Position numbers and translations under genes: made by a program. From Bdellovibrionales bacterium (lineage in GTDB: Bacteria; Bdellovibrionota; Bacteriovoracia; Bacteriovoracales; Bacteriovoracaceae): DNA of 14,080 bases. The first letter of the stretch is position 1. Every line of letters begins with the position of its first letter. The stretch is taken from assembly GCA_005791855.1 (NCBI GenBank), contig SXUH01000338.1:1-14080 (forward strand), given 5' to 3'. The notes beneath the pieces are model-generated. The model was not told the DNA's origin. It worked only from the letters and a program-made list of their open reading frames with translations, and did no database searches. Below are positions 12,395 to 14,080 of this stretch, in pieces.

Positions 12395-13153
12395 ATGAAG
12401 TTGATTTCGTGGAACGTCAACGGGATACGCTCTGTGTACACCAAAGGATTTCCTGAATGGTTCGCTAAAGAATCACCAGATATCCTATGCCTACAGGAAA
12501 CCAAGGCATCGTTTGAGCAGTTCCCTGTCGAACTCTGCGCGAACTCCGACTATGCCATTTCTCATAGTTCCGCAGAGAAGAAAGGCTACTCCGGAGTCGC
12601 AACTTTTAGTCGGCAGAAACTGCTTGACACTAAACTGCTGGAGAAGCCCTGCTTCGACTCCGAAGGACGGGTTCTGATCCACGAGCTGGCCGATTTCTTC
12701 CTCTTGAATTGCTACTTCCCCAACGGGCAGCGGGACCACAAGCGCGTGCCCTTCAAGCTCGAGTTCTGCGACGACGTCCTGGAGAAGATGACCGAACTCC
12801 GGAGGAAGAAACCCGTCATCATCACCGGCGACTTCAACACCGCTCACACGGAGATCGACCTCGCGAACCCGAAGACCAACAAGAAGACCACGGGCTTCCT
12901 TCCGCACGAGCGCGCGTGGATGGACAAGTTCGTAAGCTCAGGCTTCGTGGACGTCTTCCGCCACCGGAACCCGCAGGCGACCGGTGCGTACACCTGGTGG
13001 AGCAACTTCGCCGGCGCGCGGGCGCGGAACATCGGCTGGCGGATCGACTACTTCTTCGTCACGTCGGACCTCCTGCCGCGGGTGAAGGACGCGCGGATCC
13101 TGCCCGAGATCACGGGATCGGATCACTGTCCGGTGGTGCTCGAGCTATCGTGA
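12395..13153 (+). CDS. xth: Exodeoxyribonuclease III / AP endonuclease
   Basis: This 252-residue DNA repair enzyme cuts DNA 5' of abasic sites and degrades 3' ends with Mg. The start at ATG 12395 gives MKLISWNVNGIRSVYTKGFP, the standard family opening. Visible catalytic residues are N7 in 'WNVNGIR', E35 in 'LQETK', the tyrosine of 'NCYFPNG', D146 and N148 in 'TGDFNTAH', 'GWRIDYFFV', and D243-H244 in 'GSDHCPV'. The length is normal. The first roughly 85 codons use AT-richer, more mixed codons (TTG, CCA, AAA, GGA) than the rest, which is strongly C/G-ending. The 3' end overlaps the convergent response regulator by 9 bases. Confidence 0.95.
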   Translation: MKLISWNVNGIRSVYTKGFPEWFAKESPDILCLQETKASFEQFPVELCANSDYAISHSSAEKKGYSGVATFSRQKLLDTKLLEKPCFDSEGRVLIHELADFFLLNCYFPNGQRDHKRVPFKLEFCDDVLEKMTELRRKKPVIITGDFNTAHTEIDLANPKTNKKTTGFLPHERAWMDKFVSSGFVDVFRHRNPQATGAYTWWSNFAGARARNIGWRIDYFFVTSDLLPRVKDARILPEITGSDHCPVVLELS

Positions 13154-13507
13154 GAGGAGGTCCTTCGCGGTCTGGACCAGGGCCTGGAACTGGAGCGGCT
13201 TCTGGATGAGGAGGTCGTAGCCGAACTTCTGCGCGTCTCCCTGCCTCTCCGCGTTCCCGGTGACGAGGATGATCTTCCCCTTGAAGTTGTCCTGCTTCCG
13301 GGCGATGGAGATCAGGTCGTAGCCGCTCCCGGAGGGCATCTTCGCGTCCGAGATGATGAGGTCGTAGTTGTTCTTCTTGATGAGCTCGAGGGCTTCCCTG
13401 AAGTCCGAGCTCGTGTCCAGCGGGAGGTTCTCGTCTTCGAAGAAGGACGCGGCGAGCTCGAGGAGGTCGACTTCGTCGTCAATGTAAAGGACCCGCGGAT
13501 CGCTCAT
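13145..13507 (-). CDS. Single-domain response regulator (receiver only)
   Basis: The 120-residue protein is a complete CheY-like receiver with no output domain. D10 and D11 form the acidic pocket, D54 in 'LIISDAKMP' is the phosphoacceptor, T83 in 'IILVTGN' is the switch threonine, and K103 in 'LLIQKPL' is the conserved lysine before proline. Being receiver-only, it should act by protein contact or in a phosphorelay, not by binding DNA. Its ATG overlaps the stop of the upstream amidohydrolase gene (ATGA), so the two are translationally coupled. No histidine kinase gene is in the window. Its end overlaps the exonuclease gene by 9 bases. Confidence 0.93.
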   Translation of the reverse strand: MSDPRVLYIDDEVDLLELAASFFEDENLPLDTSSDFREALELIKKNNYDLIISDAKMPSGSGYDLISIARKQDNFKGKIILVTGNAERQGDAQKFGYDLLIQKPLQFQALVQTAKDLLSR

Positions 13508-14080
13508 GCTATGCTTGTTCCCCTGTGGTAGACGGCCTTGACGAGAGTCTCGTAGCTCTCCCGCCGGGACTTGTGTTGTCCCACAAGAAGCTTAAGGACT
13601 TCTTCCGGACTCTGCAAACTTTTTTTTGATTTAAGCGGAACGACGATGAAATTCGCTGCCTTCTCCGCGTCGAGGTTCCCGGTTTCCTTGTCGCGGTTCA
13701 GGATCTTCGCCCCGGCGAGGGTCGACCGGTAGAGGGCCTTCACGTAGGTGGCCTCTCCCACCCCGGCCCGCCGGTTCTGCTCGACGAAGCTCCTCATCAC
13801 GTCGAACATGGAGAGGATCGGCCCGCCGCCGATGTCCGAGCCCAGGGCCCACCGGATCTTCGACCGCTCGATCTGCCGGAAGTCGAAGAGGCCCGAGCCC
13901 AGGCCCCGCTCCTTGATGGGAGCGTTGGAGGTCGGACAGTGGATCACGGTGGTGTCGGTCTTCCGGAGGAGCTTCAGCTCCTTCTCCGAGAGGTGGATCG
14001 CGTGGCCCATGAGGGAGCGCTTCCCGAGCATGCCGGACTTCTCGTAGATCTCCGTGTAGGACGAGACGGTCTCGAAGCCC
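13504..14080 (-). CDS. Guanine-deaminase-like amidohydrolase, C-terminal part (runs off right edge)
   Basis: The last 191 residues of a metal-dependent amidohydrolase are visible, and the frame stays open to the window edge. Motifs run in the order 'GHAIHLSEKEL', 'TVIHCPTSNAPI', 'ALGSDIGGGPILSMFDVMR' and 'ALYRSTLAGAKIL'. The 'HCPTSN' and 'GSDIGGG' boxes match the guanine deaminase and ATZ/TRZ branch, where the two histidines and the aspartate bind zinc or take part in deamination. The likely reaction is guanine to xanthine plus ammonia, but other purine or pyrimidine deaminases share these motifs and the N-terminal substrate residues are missing. The stop codon overlaps the start of the response regulator by four bases. 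Confidence 0.83.
   Translation of the reverse strand, partial: GFETVSSYTEIYEKSGMLGKRSLMGHAIHLSEKELKLLRKTDTTVIHCPTSNAPIKERGLGSGLFDFRQIERSKIRWALGSDIGGGPILSMFDVMRSFVEQNRRAGVGEATYVKALYRSTLAGAKILNRDKETGNLDAEKAANFIVVPLKSKKSLQSPEEVLKLLVGQHKSRRESYETLVKAVYHRGTSIA

Overview
The window is a compact, GC-rich stretch of a Gram-negative bacterial chromosome. Codons strongly favour C or G in the third position (CTC, ATC, CGG, GGG, GAG). An outer-membrane beta-barrel candidate, signal-peptide proteins, murD, type-1A speD and a cytosolic-type malate dehydrogenase fit a proteobacterial or Bdellovibrionota-like organism. The phylum is an inference from gene content and style, not a proof. No CRISPR array, tRNA, rRNA, insertion sequence or prophage gene is visible, and no gene-free stretch exceeds about 130 bases.

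Layout, left to right. The 5' end of a serC-type phosphoserine aminotransferase runs off the left edge on the minus strand. Divergent from it is a two-gene unit: a beta-barrel protein interrupted by an in-frame amber codon, then a matrixin-like zinc protease with a C-terminal membrane anchor. A large Xaa-Pro aminopeptidase converges on the protease, overlapping it by 36 bases. Divergent from the peptidase are tryptophan 2,3-dioxygenase and an overlapping kynureninase-like PLP enzyme, a tryptophan catabolism pair. A 54-residue membrane peptide with its own promoter follows and overlaps the tail of murD. Only 21 bases separate the murD start from a divergent METTL25/RRNAD1-type methyltransferase. 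A secreted four-cysteine protein of unknown function comes next.

The second half holds speD (polyamine synthesis) and mdh (TCA cycle), both on the minus strand. They are separated by a clear intrinsic terminator and a good speD promoter. Divergent from mdh is a protein with a long Arg/Gly/Gln/Ser-rich disordered N-terminus and a helical C-terminus. It ends in a 14-base tandem repeat that carries stop codons. An XRE-family regulator converges on it, and an exodeoxyribonuclease III gene diverges from the regulator. At the right edge a single-domain response regulator is coupled by an ATGA overlap to the C-terminal part of a guanine-deaminase-like amidohydrolase.

Most genes are housekeeping or metabolic, and neighbours are often joined by short overlaps (4 to 36 bases). 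The points that most deserve a second look are the amber codon in the beta-barrel gene, the bacterial METTL25-like methyltransferase packed against murD, and the RGG/Q-rich protein. I see no defence or mobile system.
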